NCBI GenBank assembly: GCA_042219835.1
Contig: JBHJMN010000005.1
Span: 62,001-126,000, forward strand
Length of the DNA stretch: 64,000 nucleotides
Reading direction: 5' to 3'
Origin: Paenibacillus_G elgii_A
GTDB taxonomy: Bacteria > Bacillota > Bacilli > Paenibacillales > NBRC-103111
Positions 45,375-54,787 of this stretch are shown in pieces. The position numbers and the translations under genes are program-made. Each line of letters opens with the position of its first letter. Position 1 is the first letter of the stretch. The notes under the pieces are model-generated. The model did not search any database and was not told where the DNA came from. It worked only from the letters and a program-made list of their open reading frames with translations.

Positions 45375-45424
45375 AATCAGGCCGACGTAAGTAAAGTGCG
45401 AGTCCGGGCATTCGCAACAAAAAA

Positions 45425-45464
45425 AGCGGCAGTCCGGAGCGAAAAACAAGCTCCACCTGCCGCT
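45425..45464 (-). terminator. Terminator of the araC-type gene
   Basis: Stem AGCGGCAG/CTGCCGCT with an inner GGAGC/GCTCC; on the minus strand it is followed by TTTTTTTG. Just right of it (45478-45535) a short minus-strand stretch reads like a protein C terminus (NDDWERRIDAIIKHTAGAL, stop), too short to name. Confidence 0.8.
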
Positions 45465-45580
45465 TCCTCATTATAATGCTCCCGCCGTGTGCTTGATGAT
45501 CGCGTCGATCCTACGCTCCCAATCGTCGTTTCTGGTTTACATAGTAAATGATGTGAACTGAGCACCGCCGCCAAGGCGCG

Positions 45581-46546
45581 TTAATGCGCGGCGTCTCTGA
45601 CATAGTCGCTTGGATTCACGCCATACGTCTTCTTGAATAAGGCCGCAAAATGGCTGAAATTATTATACCCTACCAGAGACGCGGCTTGACTGACGTTCAG
45701 CGAGCCTTTTTCCAGCAGCAGCCTGGCTTTCTCCATCCGCTGCTGGCGGACGAATTCGAAGACGGTCATCCCGAACACTTCCTTAAAGCCGATCTTCAGT
45801 TTGTAGTCGTTGAGGCTGATTTTGCGCGATAAGGCAAGCAGGCTGGGCGGCTGGGCCAGCGTCTGCAGCAAAATATCTCTGGCGCTGTAGATCTTGTCGA
45901 TATCTTCCGTTTTCAAGCTGGAGCCTTTCCTTGCCCGGCCGTCGTTCGCTTCGTAAATAAACGACGCCAGCAGTTCGAGGCACTTTCCTTCCAGAAAAAG
46001 CCGCTTGGCCGAGCCGCTGTACGGGCAGCTCCGCAGCTGCTGCACCAGAACTTGAAGCTTGGGACCGATCAAGTCTTCAAAGCAGAAGAAGGACTTCTCC
46101 AGCCTGACACCCAATTCTTGAAAAAGGGGCTGCCAGAGCCGGGCGTCCATGCGCAGCTCTGCTTGCACGATCCGTTTATTTTTTCTGTGTTCCATATGGA
46201 CACGGACATCGTTAAAGTAAACAAGCTGCGCGGAGCCGGACTCGTTCGATATTTCCCTCCGCTGCCCTTCAGCGGACCAGCAGCCGCTGCCCTCGATATT
46301 CAGCGCAAGCTCCAGATGCGGATACCGAACGCCCATATCGAAGGTAACATCCTCCCGCCAGATCATATCGCTCAACTGCAGCTCCATGCCGTCCCGAAGC
46401 TGGATGAAGCTAAACTGCCCTTCACCATATTCCGGCGGGAGAGTACCCGTCTGCTCATACGGCTCCTTCTGCGGAGCGGCGTTCAAATAGCCGCATACGT
46501 TCGTTGTCATATCATGAAGCTCGGCAAACTCGGCCTGAATGTTCAT
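45581..46546 (-). CDS. AraC-family regulator, PchR/YbtA-like
   Basis: A 321-residue activator with a long N-terminal sensing region (MELQLSDMIWREDVTFDMG, LVYFNDVRVHMEHRK) and the C-terminal double helix-turn-helix (LLALSRKISLNDYKLKIGFKEVFG and VSQAASLVGYNNFSHFAALFKKTYG). The pattern is that of regulators that sense ferri-siderophores taken into the cytoplasm, as PchR and YbtA do. ATG at 46546 has GGGGG 6 nt upstream; a Fur box lies 58 nt upstream. It is next to an IrtAB/YbtPQ-like ABC pair, the partner known for YbtA. The coinducer is inferred. Confidence 0.88.
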   Translation of the reverse strand: MNIQAEFAELHDMTTNVCGYLNAAPQKEPYEQTGTLPPEYGEGQFSFIQLRDGMELQLSDMIWREDVTFDMGVRYPHLELALNIEGSGCWSAEGQRREISNESGSAQLVYFNDVRVHMEHRKNKRIVQAELRMDARLWQPLFQELGVRLEKSFFCFEDLIGPKLQVLVQQLRSCPYSGSAKRLFLEGKCLELLASFIYEANDGRARKGSSLKTEDIDKIYSARDILLQTLAQPPSLLALSRKISLNDYKLKIGFKEVFGMTVFEFVRQQRMEKARLLLEKGSLNVSQAASLVGYNNFSHFAALFKKTYGVNPSDYVRDAAH

Positions 46547-46603
46547 CGGTTCCCCCTGGCGAATCTCTACAATGACGCAGGATCACACTTGCGTATGTGA
46601 CAT

Positions 46604-46618
46604 TGATAATCATTTTCA
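46604..46618. promoter_or_regulatory. Fur box upstream of the PchR/YbtA-like regulator
   Basis: TGATAATCATTTTCA, a 7-1-7 Fur box with two changes, 58 nt from the start codon. Confidence 0.88.
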
Positions 46619-46663
46619 TCAAAATACAGTATATCATAACCCACATACGATTCAACAAAAAAA

Positions 46664-46684
46664 AATCCAGCACAAGGCTGGATT
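46664..46684 (-). terminator. Terminator after the ABC pair
   Basis: Stem AATCCAG/CTGGATT with a 7-nt loop and TTTTTTTTT on the minus strand. Confidence 0.85.
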
Positions 46685-46734
46685 AGAGATTGCAAAAAAC
46701 GGCCGGTCACCGACAGCGGATGCTACGTTGCCGA

Positions 46735-48471
46735 TCAAGAAGAAATACTCCAGCCACCGGTTTGCTGCTGCAAATTCCAGAGCCGGGCGTATAAACCCTC
46801 GCGCTGAAGCAGGTCGTTATGCCGCCCCTGCTCGACCACGCGGCCGCTGTCCAACACGATGATGTTGTCGGCGTTCTTTATCGTTTTCAGACGATGCGCG
46901 ATGACAATGACCGTCCTCCCTTGAACCAGATGATCGATCGCGCGCTGAATCTCCACTTCGTTTTCCGGGTCCAAGGAAGCCGTCGCCTCGTCCAGCAGAA
47001 CGATCGGCGCGTTCTTTAGAATCGCCCGCGCAATGGAAATCCGTTGCTTTTCTCCGCCCGATAGCGTGCTGCCTCCCTCGCCCACCATCGTATCGTAGCC
47101 TTGCGGCAGCTTCATGATAAACTCGTGGCAGCAGGCGAGCCGGGCCGCTTCCTCCACCTCCTGCTGCGTCGCGCCGCTCCGCCCGAAGCGGATATTGTTG
47201 CCGATCGTATCCTGGAACAGATAGACGTCCTGAAATACCATCGACACCTTGCGAAGCAGCGCTTCCGGGTCCATGCTCCGCATATCCTGCCCTCCGAGCA
47301 GCACCGTTCCTTCGGCGGGATCGTAGAAGCGGGCGGCCAGCCGAAGAAGCGTGCTCTTTCCGCTTCCCGACGGGCCGACCAACGCGGTGAACGAACCGGC
47401 AGGCATCCGGACGCTGATGTTTTTGAGCGTAGATTGCTCGTTGTAACCGAAGGTGACCTGCCGCAGCTCAACGTCGTGCTCTTCGGGAGGAAGCTCGCTG
47501 CCCGTCATGCCAGACTCTTTCAGCAATTGGACGATACGTTCGCCGGCCTGCTCGTGATAGCGGAACTCCGCATAGTTCACAAGTGCGGTCGTGAGAGGAT
47601 CGAAAATCCGCGTTCCAATGAGCAAAAACGTCACAAGCGTCATCACGTCAAGCTTGCCGCCCAGCAGCAAATGAACCCCTACGATCACCATCAGGGTCAG
47701 CCCGGCGCGAATAAGTGCGATGCCGCTCAGCACGATCGGTCCAAGCAGCCCTTCGATCCGGATGCTGTGCCGCATCAGTTCCTTGAACGATTTTTCCAGC
47801 CGGACGAAGCGCTCGCCCGTGATATTGTAAGCTTTAATGACCCGGATGCCGTTCAAATATTCCTGAAGACGGTTTGCGGCGTCAATCTTGGCCCGCATAT
47901 GGTTCGCCCCCAGCTTCCGCTGAATGCGGGAGGTGAGCAGAACCAGAATGACCGCCACCGGAAAAGCGGCAAACATGGCGGCCGCCATGCGCCAGTCCAG
48001 AATGGAGAGCCCTGCAAGGGCCAGCACCGGCATGACCAAGGCGCCGAGCATCTGCGGTACGAGATGCGAGAGGCCATGCTCCACCAGCGTAAAATCGCCC
48101 ATCATCATATTCGCCAAATCGCCGGGGTCACGTCGGTTCAAGTAGCCGAGGGACAGCTTCCGCAAATGCTCAGCCAGTTGAGCGCGCCCTTCGGCCGCCG
48201 TCTCATAAGCGCCCCGGTACTGGGTGCGGTATGCCGGCATTTCGCAGAAGAACAAAACAATCAGCGCAGCCGCCATGCCTCCACACACCCACCAAAGCCC
48301 CGTTACATCCAGCGGCGCGCCCGGATGAACGAACGGCTCGAAGATCAGTCTCGCGCCCACGACCAGCAGGGCAAAAGGCGCGATTGCCATCAGGTTAGCG
48401 AGCGTCGTATACATTACCGGCTTGATCAGCTTTTTCGGCTGGCCCGCCGTAATGTTATGAAGCATACTCAT
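46735..48471 (-). CDS. Siderophore ABC transporter subunit, IrtB/YbtQ-like
   Basis: A fused permease-ATPase of about 578 residues. Six helices are followed by Walker A GPSGSGKST, signature LSGGEKQR, Walker B IVLLDEATASLD and VIAHRLKT. ATG at 48471 overlaps the stop of the upstream subunit as ATGA and has GGAGG 9 nt upstream, so the two subunits are made together. Exporter-fold pairs of this type that sit next to a YbtA-like regulator and under Fur (YbtPQ, IrtAB) import ferri-siderophores. Import rather than export is inferred from this context. Confidence 0.9.
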   Translation of the reverse strand: MSMLHNITAGQPKKLIKPVMYTTLANLMAIAPFALLVVGARLIFEPFVHPGAPLDVTGLWWVCGGMAAALIVLFFCEMPAYRTQYRGAYETAAEGRAQLAEHLRKLSLGYLNRRDPGDLANMMMGDFTLVEHGLSHLVPQMLGALVMPVLALAGLSILDWRMAAAMFAAFPVAVILVLLTSRIQRKLGANHMRAKIDAANRLQEYLNGIRVIKAYNITGERFVRLEKSFKELMRHSIRIEGLLGPIVLSGIALIRAGLTLMVIVGVHLLLGGKLDVMTLVTFLLIGTRIFDPLTTALVNYAEFRYHEQAGERIVQLLKESGMTGSELPPEEHDVELRQVTFGYNEQSTLKNISVRMPAGSFTALVGPSGSGKSTLLRLAARFYDPAEGTVLLGGQDMRSMDPEALLRKVSMVFQDVYLFQDTIGNNIRFGRSGATQQEVEEAARLACCHEFIMKLPQGYDTMVGEGGSTLSGGEKQRISIARAILKNAPIVLLDEATASLDPENEVEIQRAIDHLVQGRTVIVIAHRLKTIKNADNIIVLDSGRVVEQGRHNDLLQREGLYARLWNLQQQTGGWSISS

Positions 48472-50273
48472 GCCCTCACTCCTCCCGTCTCGATATGCCA
48501 TTGTCCCGCATCCGTGTATGACTTCCACATTCTGGAATACAAGCCATTCGCGGCAACGAGTCCGTCATGCGTTCCCCGCTCTTCGAGCCGCCCGGCGTTC
48601 AGCACGATAATTTGATCGGCATCCCGGATCGAAGAAAGCCGGTGCGCGATCACGATAACCGTTTTTCCCTTCATCAGCTGCTTAAGCGCCAGCTGCATCT
48701 CGTACTCGTTCTCGGGATCGGCAAAGGCGGTTGCCTCATCCAGCACCAGAATAGGGGCATCCTTCAAAATCGCCCGGGCCACCGCAATCCGCTGCTCCTC
48801 GCCGCCCGACAAATACACGCCGCCTTCCCCGATCAAGGTATCGTAGCCTTGGGGCAGCCTGCCGATAAACTCATGGCACTGGGCCGCTTTCGCTGCGGCG
48901 TACACTTCCTCCGGCGACGCTCCAGGCCGCCCGACGGCGATATTGTTATAGAGGGTATCGTAGAACAAGAACGTTTCCTGAAAAACAAATGCAACGGTGT
49001 TCATCAGATCGGCCGAAGCCATCTCGCGGATGTCTACGCCGCCGATGCGGATGCTTCCTTGGCTTACATCCCAGAACCGGGGAATGAGATTGGCAACAGT
49101 GGACTTGCCGGAGCCTGACGGGCCGACCAGCGCCGTTACCTTGCCCTGACGCGCGTTGAACGAAATATCGGACAGCGCTTCGATTCGGGAAGATCTGCCT
49201 TCCGCCCCGTAGGAGAAGGAGACGTTATGGAATGTCAAATCGTAAGCGTCCGGCTTTTTCGGAGCTTCCGGTTCCCGTACCGGCTCCTCCGCCAAAATAC
49301 GGTCGATCCGCTCGACCCCCTCGTGAATATTGCGGAGCGAAGAGCTGATATTCATAATTTTGAACATGGGGGCGGAGATGCCTGGGGCCATGATCAGAAA
49401 AAACAGCAGAACCGAGGCGAACGCCACGCTCCCTGGGTCCCGGGCCAGCAGATAGACGCCGACCGGCAGTATAAACGCCGCAAACGAGCTGAGAATGACT
49501 TTAAAAATGAGATACCCGTTCTGAAATTGGTCCGTATATTTGACGCAATAATCGCGGTAGCGGATCATATCGTCGTAAAACCTGCGAAACGAATGGACCG
49601 TCTGCCCGAACACCTTCACCGCCGGCATCCCGCGCACGTATTGAACCGCCGAGCCGCTCATCCGTTCCAAAGAATCGTGGTACATTTTGACGTGCTCCTT
49701 GCCATTCTCTCCCGTCGAGAATAAAATCTGCGCGATAAAAGCGGCTGCTATAGGAACGAGGCAAGCCAGTGCCAGCCATACGTTCAAGGCGAACATGGCG
49801 ACGATCATTACAAGGGTCGTCACCGCCACATGAATGAGATCCGGGAGCTGATGCGCCACAAAGGTTTCTACTTTTTCCACGTTTTGCTCCAGCGTCTTCT
49901 TCACGGCACCGGTCGAGGTGCCGTTCAGCCAGCCAAGCGGCAGCCGTCCGATATGGTTGGACAGCTTGACGCGCAGACCATATAAAATCCGGAATGCCGC
50001 CATGTGGGATAACATTCCTCCTCCATACATCAGCAGCATGCTTCCCAGCATCCCCAGCAGCGCAACGATCCCCCAGCGGATCATCCAAGACCCGTCGGCG
50101 GAAGCTGGGTTCGTCGCATGCTCCAACAGCTCGCGAATAATAAAATATACCGATACGTAAGGAATCAGCATGCAGACCGCGCTCAGAGCCGACAAAATGC
50201 CGGAAACGATCAGCAGACCGCGCTTCTCGCCCGCAATCTCGAGCAGTCTTGCGATTCCGTTTTTTTGGTTCAC
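48468..50273 (-). CDS. Siderophore ABC transporter subunit, IrtA/YbtP-like
   Basis: A fused permease-ATPase of about 601 residues. Helices begin at GLLIVSGILSALSAVCMLIPYV; ATPase landmarks are GPSGSGKST, LSGGEEQR and LVLDEATAFADPENE. The signature has GGEEQR where GGxxQR is common, and the Walker B is followed by FADPENE in place of SLD, as in YbtP/IrtA-type subunits; the ATPase sites of the pair are likely unequal. GTG at 50273 has GGGGAGG 7 nt upstream. No siderophore-interacting reductase domain is fused to the N terminus, unlike mycobacterial IrtA. A Fur box lies 33 nt upstream. Confidence 0.9.
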   Translation of the reverse strand: MNQKNGIARLLEIAGEKRGLLIVSGILSALSAVCMLIPYVSVYFIIRELLEHATNPASADGSWMIRWGIVALLGMLGSMLLMYGGGMLSHMAAFRILYGLRVKLSNHIGRLPLGWLNGTSTGAVKKTLEQNVEKVETFVAHQLPDLIHVAVTTLVMIVAMFALNVWLALACLVPIAAAFIAQILFSTGENGKEHVKMYHDSLERMSGSAVQYVRGMPAVKVFGQTVHSFRRFYDDMIRYRDYCVKYTDQFQNGYLIFKVILSSFAAFILPVGVYLLARDPGSVAFASVLLFFLIMAPGISAPMFKIMNISSSLRNIHEGVERIDRILAEEPVREPEAPKKPDAYDLTFHNVSFSYGAEGRSSRIEALSDISFNARQGKVTALVGPSGSGKSTVANLIPRFWDVSQGSIRIGGVDIREMASADLMNTVAFVFQETFLFYDTLYNNIAVGRPGASPEEVYAAAKAAQCHEFIGRLPQGYDTLIGEGGVYLSGGEEQRIAVARAILKDAPILVLDEATAFADPENEYEMQLALKQLMKGKTVIVIAHRLSSIRDADQIIVLNAGRLEERGTHDGLVAANGLYSRMWKSYTDAGQWHIETGGVRA

Positions 50274-50305
50274 ATGTATCCCTCCCCTTCGTTGAACCCG
50301 TTCAT

Positions 50306-50320
50306 TGATAAACATTATCA
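50306..50320. promoter_or_regulatory. Fur box upstream of the ABC pair
   Basis: TGATAAACATTATCA, one change from the 7-1-7 consensus, 33 nt before the GTG at 50273. Confidence 0.9.
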
Positions 50321-50466
50321 CCTGGGCTTGTCTTTGTCTCCCGGAGGACGGATTATTTATGCGGTTCTACGGATAATTCGCAAGGAAATGAGTCGAGTCG
50401 CTTTTACAAAAACGCATTTAATGGAAAAAATGAATTACTGAAAAACCATCAAGCCCCCTTATCGCC

Positions 50467-51627
50467 TCAAGCGGATTGATCCAGGTTTTCGCCAGGCGCC
50501 TTGGATTCCCTGAAAAACCATTTCATCATTGGAGGCGTCACGAGGGTCGTCACCAAGACAACGACAATGAGGACAGCGAATATTTCTTTGCTCAGCAAAC
50601 CGGCCTCCAGCCCCATGGCAGCAATAATAAGTGCGACTTCGCCCCGCGATACCATGGCTGCCCCGATCCCCAAGGAAGGTTTCCAGGCAAAGCCGGCGAA
50701 TTTCGCTCCCAGCGCCGAGCCGACCAGCTTGGTAAGGATCGCCAGAATGCTTAATACAACGATCAAGCCAAGATTGCCGGCAATTCCCGTGAACTCCGCC
50801 GTCACGCCGATGGAAGTAAAGAACACTGGAACGAAGATCGAGTAGCCGATCGTTTCGACCTTCTCGAACACCTCGTGCTTGTATTTCGTGACGCTGATCG
50901 CCACACCGGCGATATAAGCCCCAATAATAGCGGCAACCCCTGCATATTCTGCCAAGTAGGCGTAAGCGAAACAGATGATGAGTGCGGCCGATACGACCGC
51001 TTCGGTCACACGAAGAGGCGCGAACTTTTTCAGCACCCATGGAACGACCTTCCAAGCCATGAGAATCGCCCCGGCGAAAAAGATTACTTTTTTCAGGACA
51101 ACGACCCCCAGATTCACGTCGCCCCCTGCAAAGCTCATCACAAACGCCAGCGCAACGATAACCAGTACGTCATCGATGACCGCGGCGCCCAGAATCGTCG
51201 CCCCCGCCCGGGACTTCAGCTTTCCCATTTCCTTCAGCGCCTGCACCGAAATGCTGACGCTGGTGGCCGACAGCAGCAATCCGAGGAATACGGCCTGGAT
51301 CGTCGGCAGCCCCATGACTTGCCCGGCCAAAAACCCTGCGACCAGCGGCACGACAATCCCCGCAACCCCTACAAAAGCGGAAGGCTTCCCCGTATGCTTG
51401 AATTCCTCGACATCGGTTTCCAGTCCGGCAATAAACATCAGCAGTATCACGCCGATTTGACTGATTTCCGTTAATATGTCGGTATTCGTGACGAGTCCGA
51501 GCACCGTCGGTCCCAAGATGATCCCGATCAGCAGCTTCCCGAGCACGGAAGGCTGTCCTAATTTAACGCTGAGGTCTCCCGCAATTTTGGAAGCAAGTAA
51601 AATGATAGCCAGTTGAAAAATAAGCAT
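50467..51627 (-). CDS. CPA2-family cation/proton antiporter
   Basis: A 386-residue membrane protein with about 12 helices. Typical CPA2 landmarks are KLGQPSVLGKLLIGIILGP near the start, FIAGLETDVEEF, LLSATSVSISVQALKEMGKL, the ion-site GAAVIDDVLVI (double Asp) and a later SRGEVALI. No C-terminal TrkA-N domain is attached. I use ATG 51627 because the helices start there; the AAGGGG upstream is about 12 nt away, and an upstream ATG at 51657 has none. A Na+ or K+ exchanger; the ion is not decided. A structured leader precedes it. Confidence 0.9.
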   Translation of the reverse strand: MLIFQLAIILLASKIAGDLSVKLGQPSVLGKLLIGIILGPTVLGLVTNTDILTEISQIGVILLMFIAGLETDVEEFKHTGKPSAFVGVAGIVVPLVAGFLAGQVMGLPTIQAVFLGLLLSATSVSISVQALKEMGKLKSRAGATILGAAVIDDVLVIVALAFVMSFAGGDVNLGVVVLKKVIFFAGAILMAWKVVPWVLKKFAPLRVTEAVVSAALIICFAYAYLAEYAGVAAIIGAYIAGVAISVTKYKHEVFEKVETIGYSIFVPVFFTSIGVTAEFTGIAGNLGLIVVLSILAILTKLVGSALGAKFAGFAWKPSLGIGAAMVSRGEVALIIAAMGLEAGLLSKEIFAVLIVVVLVTTLVTPPMMKWFFRESKAPGENLDQSA

Positions 51628-51663
51628 GTTGACCGACCGCCCCTTCTGTTTGTTCATCGTGCT

Positions 51664-51790
51664 TATCCTATGGATATACAGGTAAAAACATACAAAAAGA
51701 AGCCTATCAACCATAGCTGCTAGAATAAACATAGCAAAGCTAAGGTGACAGGCTCCTCCAGGTATGGCGTATTTGATTTTCCATAGGATA
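51664..51790 (-). promoter_or_regulatory. Palindromic leader upstream of the antiporter gene
   Basis: Outer arms TATCCTATGGA (51664-51674) and TCCATAGGATA (51780-51790) are a perfect 11-bp inverted repeat, with near-matching flanks. Inside, on the minus strand, AGCCTGTCACC / GGTTGATAGGCT makes a hairpin followed by TCTTTTTGT, like an attenuator. It lies 37 nt before the start codon. No known riboswitch consensus was seen; a small transposon relic is the alternative. Confidence 0.55.
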
Positions 51791-51882
51791 GCTAACGTTA
51801 CGATACTTATACGTAAGGATGCGATTCCGGTTTCAAAAATGGTGCAAGAAACATCTGGCGTGGGGTGATAATGCCCCTGCGG

Positions 51883-52785
51883 CTACAGCTTGACCCGTTG
51901 CCCTGACGCCCGGCTTTCGTTGGCTGCTTCGAGGAAACGGATGATCTCCAGCGTCTCCGTCAGCGGAAGGCCCGTTTCTCCCGTCCTGAACATCTTCATG
52001 ACCTCGACCAGCAAGCTGGCGTAAAACGGTCTCCCGTCCTTGGATACATCGACAAGACGCGGTCCTTCTCCGGTATGCAGCATGACGCCGAAGCCTTGAT
52101 CCGGCCTCCGGCTCCCCCGTACCGTGCCGATCCGCCCGTCCTGCCAGACGCCCGTAATGACGTCGAAATCGTCGTTCGCCGCCGCGGTCACTTCCCGGCA
52201 GCCTGTGCCCATGGCGCGGTACAGCAGCTCGACCGTATGAATCCCGTACCAGAAGTACCCCGGCTGCGTCGGTTCGAGAACCATCGGTCCGAAGGCATCG
52301 GCTCCCGTAATGACTCCGTCCGCTTCCGCCAGAGCGCTGACTAGCCCTTCGGCGTACCGCAGAGCGGAAGCGCTCATGACCGGAATATCGTATTGCTGCG
52401 TGAGCTCGACGATTTCATACGCCTCCCGCGAGTTCAATGCGAGCGGCTTGTCGATAAATACCGGCTTGCCGTAAGGTGCGATGGCGCGAAACTGCTCCAA
52501 GTGCACCCGTCCGTCGGCCGATTCGAGCAGCAGCGCATCGACCGATTCCGCTACGGCTTCCGGCGTTTCCATAATGGACACGCCGTATTGCTCCCGCAGC
52601 TCTTGCGTAAAGCCGCCGACCCGGTCGATGCTGAGCGGGAAGTCGGCGGAACCGCCCGGATAAGCGGCAATCACCCGCCCTCCCGGCACATGGTTGGCAT
52701 CCGACGGGTCGTTCAGCAGCCTCGTAAACGCCGTTGCGTGCGACGTATCGAGCCCGATGATGCCTATGCGCAGCGTCGCATCCAT
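51883..52785 (-). CDS. Gfo/Idh/MocA-family oxidoreductase
   Basis: A 300-residue NAD(P)-dependent dehydrogenase of the Gfo/Idh/MocA family, without the standard GxGxxG at the start (IGIIGLDTSHATAF instead). The EKP motif appears as FIDKPLALNSREA, and the substrate domain has SASALRYAEG and FWYGIHTVELL. The DTSHATAF variant is typical of a subgroup of uncertain substrate in Bacilli. It starts 4 nt after the isomerase gene and ends the catabolic cluster. Confidence 0.88.
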   Translation of the reverse strand: MDATLRIGIIGLDTSHATAFTRLLNDPSDANHVPGGRVIAAYPGGSADFPLSIDRVGGFTQELREQYGVSIMETPEAVAESVDALLLESADGRVHLEQFRAIAPYGKPVFIDKPLALNSREAYEIVELTQQYDIPVMSASALRYAEGLVSALAEADGVITGADAFGPMVLEPTQPGYFWYGIHTVELLYRAMGTGCREVTAAANDDFDVITGVWQDGRIGTVRGSRRPDQGFGVMLHTGEGPRLVDVSKDGRPFYASLLVEVMKMFRTGETGLPLTETLEIIRFLEAANESRASGQRVKL

Positions 52786-52789
52786 CCGT

Positions 52790-53674
52790 CTAGCCCCGCT
52801 TCCGGTACGCTTCGATGAATCGAATCGCTTTGCGGATATCTTCCTCCGGCTGCTCGCCGACCTCGCGTTCGATCGTCAGATAGCCCGTATACCCGATGTC
52901 TTGCAGTGCTTGGAAGTACGCGTCGAAATCGACGGCGCCCTCGCCGGGAGGCAGCTCCCGGAAAAACTCTCCCGCAGTTACCATCCGCGCGATCTCTTCA
53001 TGATCCATCGGCTTGAACCCGAGAGAGCCGTAGATAACACGAGGGTCCGCTTCGCGTACCCGGAGCCCGTCCTTCACGTGCGTATGGACGATGTAGTCCT
53101 TCAGCGTGTGCACGCCTTTAGCCGGGTCGTCGCCGGTCACCATGACCATGTTCGCCGGGTCGAAGTTGACCGACATCCCTTTGGAGCCAAGGCTGTCCAG
53201 GAAGCTTTTCAAATGTGCGGCTGTCTCGGGGCCGGTCTCGATGGCAAAATAACCGCCAACGGACGAAGCATAGCGGGCCAGTTGGCCACAAGCGTCCTGC
53301 ATCTCGGCATAGATCGGATCGGCCGGGTCGGCCGGTACCAGCCCGATATGCGTCGTCACGATATTCGTGCCCAAGTCAAGCGCCAGGTCGAGAATCCGCT
53401 TCGACTTTTCGATTTTGGCCGGGTTCGCTTCCTTGTCTTGGAAGCCGTGTCCGCCCAAATCGCCGCACAAAGCGGAAATTTCCAGCCCGATCGAATCGAG
53501 GTAAGCCTTGAGGTCTTTCCGAGCCGCTGCGTCCAGGTTCGCCGGGTCCATTTCCCCTTTGGTAGCCCAAATCTGCACGCCGTCTGCGCCAAGCTCCTTA
53601 GACTTTTGCAGCCCCGCGCGCAGCGGCAGCTTGAAGCTGTCCGAGATGACCCCGATTTTGTTCGTCAATACCAT
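52790..53674 (-). CDS. TIM-barrel sugar phosphate isomerase/epimerase
   Basis: A 294-residue AP-endonuclease-2-type TIM barrel as in IolE, IolH and related epimerases. Metal-binding landmarks are FAIETGPE (Glu), SVNFDPANM (Asp), IVHTHVKDG (His) and the final YLTIEREVG (Glu). ATG at 53674 has GGGAGG 10 nt upstream. It lies between two Gfo/Idh/MocA dehydrogenases, 15 nt behind one and 4 nt before the other, as is usual in pathways that oxidise and re-isomerise cyclitols or sugars. Confidence 0.9.
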   Translation of the reverse strand: MVLTNKIGVISDSFKLPLRAGLQKSKELGADGVQIWATKGEMDPANLDAAARKDLKAYLDSIGLEISALCGDLGGHGFQDKEANPAKIEKSKRILDLALDLGTNIVTTHIGLVPADPADPIYAEMQDACGQLARYASSVGGYFAIETGPETAAHLKSFLDSLGSKGMSVNFDPANMVMVTGDDPAKGVHTLKDYIVHTHVKDGLRVREADPRVIYGSLGFKPMDHEEIARMVTAGEFFRELPPGEGAVDFDAYFQALQDIGYTGYLTIEREVGEQPEEDIRKAIRFIEAYRKRG

Positions 53675-53689
53675 GACCGTCTTTCCTCC

Positions 53690-54748
53690 CTATAGTTCGA
53701 TTTCGCGCCCTTGAGTGGCCGATTCATAAATGGCGCACAGTATTTTCATCACTTCGACGCCGTCCTCCACCGGACTCCGGGTTTCCGTTCGTCCAAGCGA
53801 GCTGTCGATAAAATAATTGATCTCCTGTTGAAACCCGGCGACAAAATCGAACGAAGGATGGTCTACCTGCGGCGCAACATTTAAAATCGTATCATGCTTC
53901 TCGGCGATGATCGCAAGCTCCGGCTCCAGCTCCGCTCCGCCCTTGTCCCCGTACAGCTTGACGGACAGCTCGTCCTTCTTCGCATGCAACGTGAAGCTGA
54001 CATCGACCATAAGGCTCGCCCCGTTCTCGAAGCGGATGAGCGCATTGGCCATGTCCTCCACCGTGTTGAGCGCCCCGTTGTAATCCGCTGCTTTGTAGTA
54101 TGTGAGATGCTCCACATTTGAGCGATTGCCGAGGCGGTTGTACGTATTGGCCGAAACCGACTTAACCTTCGGCTTGCCCATCAAGTACCAGCAAATATCG
54201 ATAATATGCACGCCAAGGTCGATGAGCGGCCCGCCGCCGGAGCGCTTGATATCCGAAAACCAGCCGCCCGGGTTGCCGAGACGGCGCAGACAAGTAGCTT
54301 TGGCGTAATAAATCTCGCCCAGATCGTCCGCATCGATAAATTTTTTCAAAATTTCCGTATTGCTGGCGTACCGGCGCACGAAGCCGACCTGCAGCAGCTT
54401 GCCCGTCCGCCGTACCGTTTCTTCGACCTTCAAAGCTTCGGCCACCGTCTGGCAAAGCGGCTTCTCCACCAGCACGTGCTTGCCCGCTTCGAGCGCCGCG
54501 ATGCTGATCTCGGCATGGGAGTTGTTCCAAGTGCAGATGCTGACACCGTGAATGTCTGGCAGCGCCAGCAGCTCGCGGTAATCGGTGAATACTTTGGAGG
54601 CGCCGTACGCTTCGGCCTTTGCTTGTGCCCGTTCCTCGTTCAAATCGCAGACGGCATAAATCTCCACTTCAGGATGATGGCTGTAGGCTGTAAAATGCTG
54701 CTCCGAAATGGAGCCCGCTCCGATTATTCCGATTTTGATTTTGCTCAT
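53690..54748 (-). CDS. Gfo/Idh/MocA-family dehydrogenase
   Basis: A 352-residue NAD(P)-dependent dehydrogenase. The Rossmann start IGIIGAGSISEQHF carries GxGxxxxxH, the catalytic EKP is in HVLVEKPLCQTVAEA, and the substrate domain has GGPLIDLGVHIIDICWYLMG with the usual Asp and His. Substrates of the family include inositols and sugar acids. It is 15 nt from the following isomerase and 40 nt after the preceding one. Confidence 0.92.
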   Translation of the reverse strand: MSKIKIGIIGAGSISEQHFTAYSHHPEVEIYAVCDLNEERAQAKAEAYGASKVFTDYRELLALPDIHGVSICTWNNSHAEISIAALEAGKHVLVEKPLCQTVAEALKVEETVRRTGKLLQVGFVRRYASNTEILKKFIDADDLGEIYYAKATCLRRLGNPGGWFSDIKRSGGGPLIDLGVHIIDICWYLMGKPKVKSVSANTYNRLGNRSNVEHLTYYKAADYNGALNTVEDMANALIRFENGASLMVDVSFTLHAKKDELSVKLYGDKGGAELEPELAIIAEKHDTILNVAPQVDHPSFDFVAGFQQEINYFIDSSLGRTETRSPVEDGVEVMKILCAIYESATQGREIEL

Positions 54749-54787
54749 CGTTGCCTTGTTCCTCCTGCTTTTCTTGTTGTTTTCGGT

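Noticed and set aside
51664..51790. c-di-AMP (ydaO) riboswitch before the antiporter
   Set aside because: The conserved ydaO blocks are not present; only unspecific hairpins are seen.
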